A stretch of 64,000 bases of DNA, taken from positions 10,336,827 through 10,400,826 of the forward strand of contig CM028928.1 of NCBI GenBank assembly GCA_016801845.1, written 5' to 3'. Of this stretch, positions 63,811 to 64,000 are shown one piece after another; positions within the stretch are counted from its first letter, which is position 1; the number at the start of each line of letters is the position of its first letter. The notes under the pieces were generated by a model. That model ran no database searches. It saw nothing but the letters and a program-made list of their open reading frames with translations, and was not told where the DNA came from. The translations under genes were made by a program, and so were the position numbers. This DNA is from Polydactylus sextarius (lineage: Eukaryota; Chordata; Actinopteri; Polynemidae).

Positions 63811-64000
63811 CAACAGTCTTCACTGTGCCTTGGCTGTTCTATACATATGAATCTAACCTGTGTACGCTGTGTGTGTGTGTGTGTGTTCACATGGATGCCG
63901 CTCTGCATCCTGATGATGAAGCTCACACTTGCTTCTGTTTCTTCAGTCATAGCGTAAACACACTGTGTTGAGATTTACAGTTTTTTTTTTCTCTAGCGGT

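Larger units (their letters stand above)
62718..63830 (+). other. slc35b3: slc35b3 3' untranslated region (end approximate)
   Basis: Runs from the stop codon to the last plausible poly(A) site. It contains an A run (63077-63088), a T run (63219-63237), a (TG)n array (63622-63655) and three AATAAA hexamers (63356, 63580, 63805). The true 3' end cannot be fixed without transcript data. Confidence 0.6.

Overview
This is vertebrate nuclear DNA, almost certainly from a teleost fish. The evidence is one spliced gene with short GT-AG introns, very many (CA/TG)n, (GA)n and homopolymer repeats, and remnants of fish-type transposons (a 200-bp hAT MITE, Tc1-like, L2/Rex-like LINE, tRNA-derived SINE). 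There are no bacterial operons, rRNA genes, CRISPR arrays or plasmid features. The species cannot be named from this sequence.

The only protein gene I can support lies at the right end on the + strand: slc35b3 (PAPS transporter 2, PAPST2). Ten coding exons run from 53783 to 62717 and join into a 387-residue protein with every splice phase consistent. A coding exon of only six codons carries the likely start. An upstream non-coding exon is possible at about 53480-53557. The 3' UTR has polyadenylation signals at 63580 and 63805. The protein carries 3'-phosphoadenosine 5'-phosphosulfate from the cytosol into the Golgi lumen for sulfation. Its introns hold a clean hAT MITE with target-site duplication (intron 3), an 18-bp perfect hairpin (intron 5) and a dead Tc1-like transposase (intron 8).

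Positions 1 to about 53,400 contain no gene I can support. In vertebrates the 5' side of SLC35B3 faces the large gene desert toward TFAP2A, so this stretch is probably the proximal part of that desert (inference from known synteny; tfap2a is not in the window). It mixes AT-rich single-copy sequence, blocks with homeodomain-like ATTA/TAATTGAT motifs that look like candidate conserved non-coding elements, simple repeats, and a few decayed mobile elements: a LINE at 5206-6051, a possible decayed coding sequence on the - strand at 16.5-17.5 kb, and a tRNA-SINE at 18.68 kb.

Several stretches could form unusual DNA structures: a short-loop G-quadruplex motif at 15707-15730, a C-rich block at 41910-42000, inverted CA/TG arrays at 42260-42692, a 400-bp polypurine tract just upstream of slc35b3, and 44 bp of strict purine-pyrimidine alternation with a CG core in its first intron. 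I found no clearly new biological system. The best leads are the undescribed repeat at 16-18 kb, the 5'-end structure of slc35b3, and the candidate regulatory blocks.
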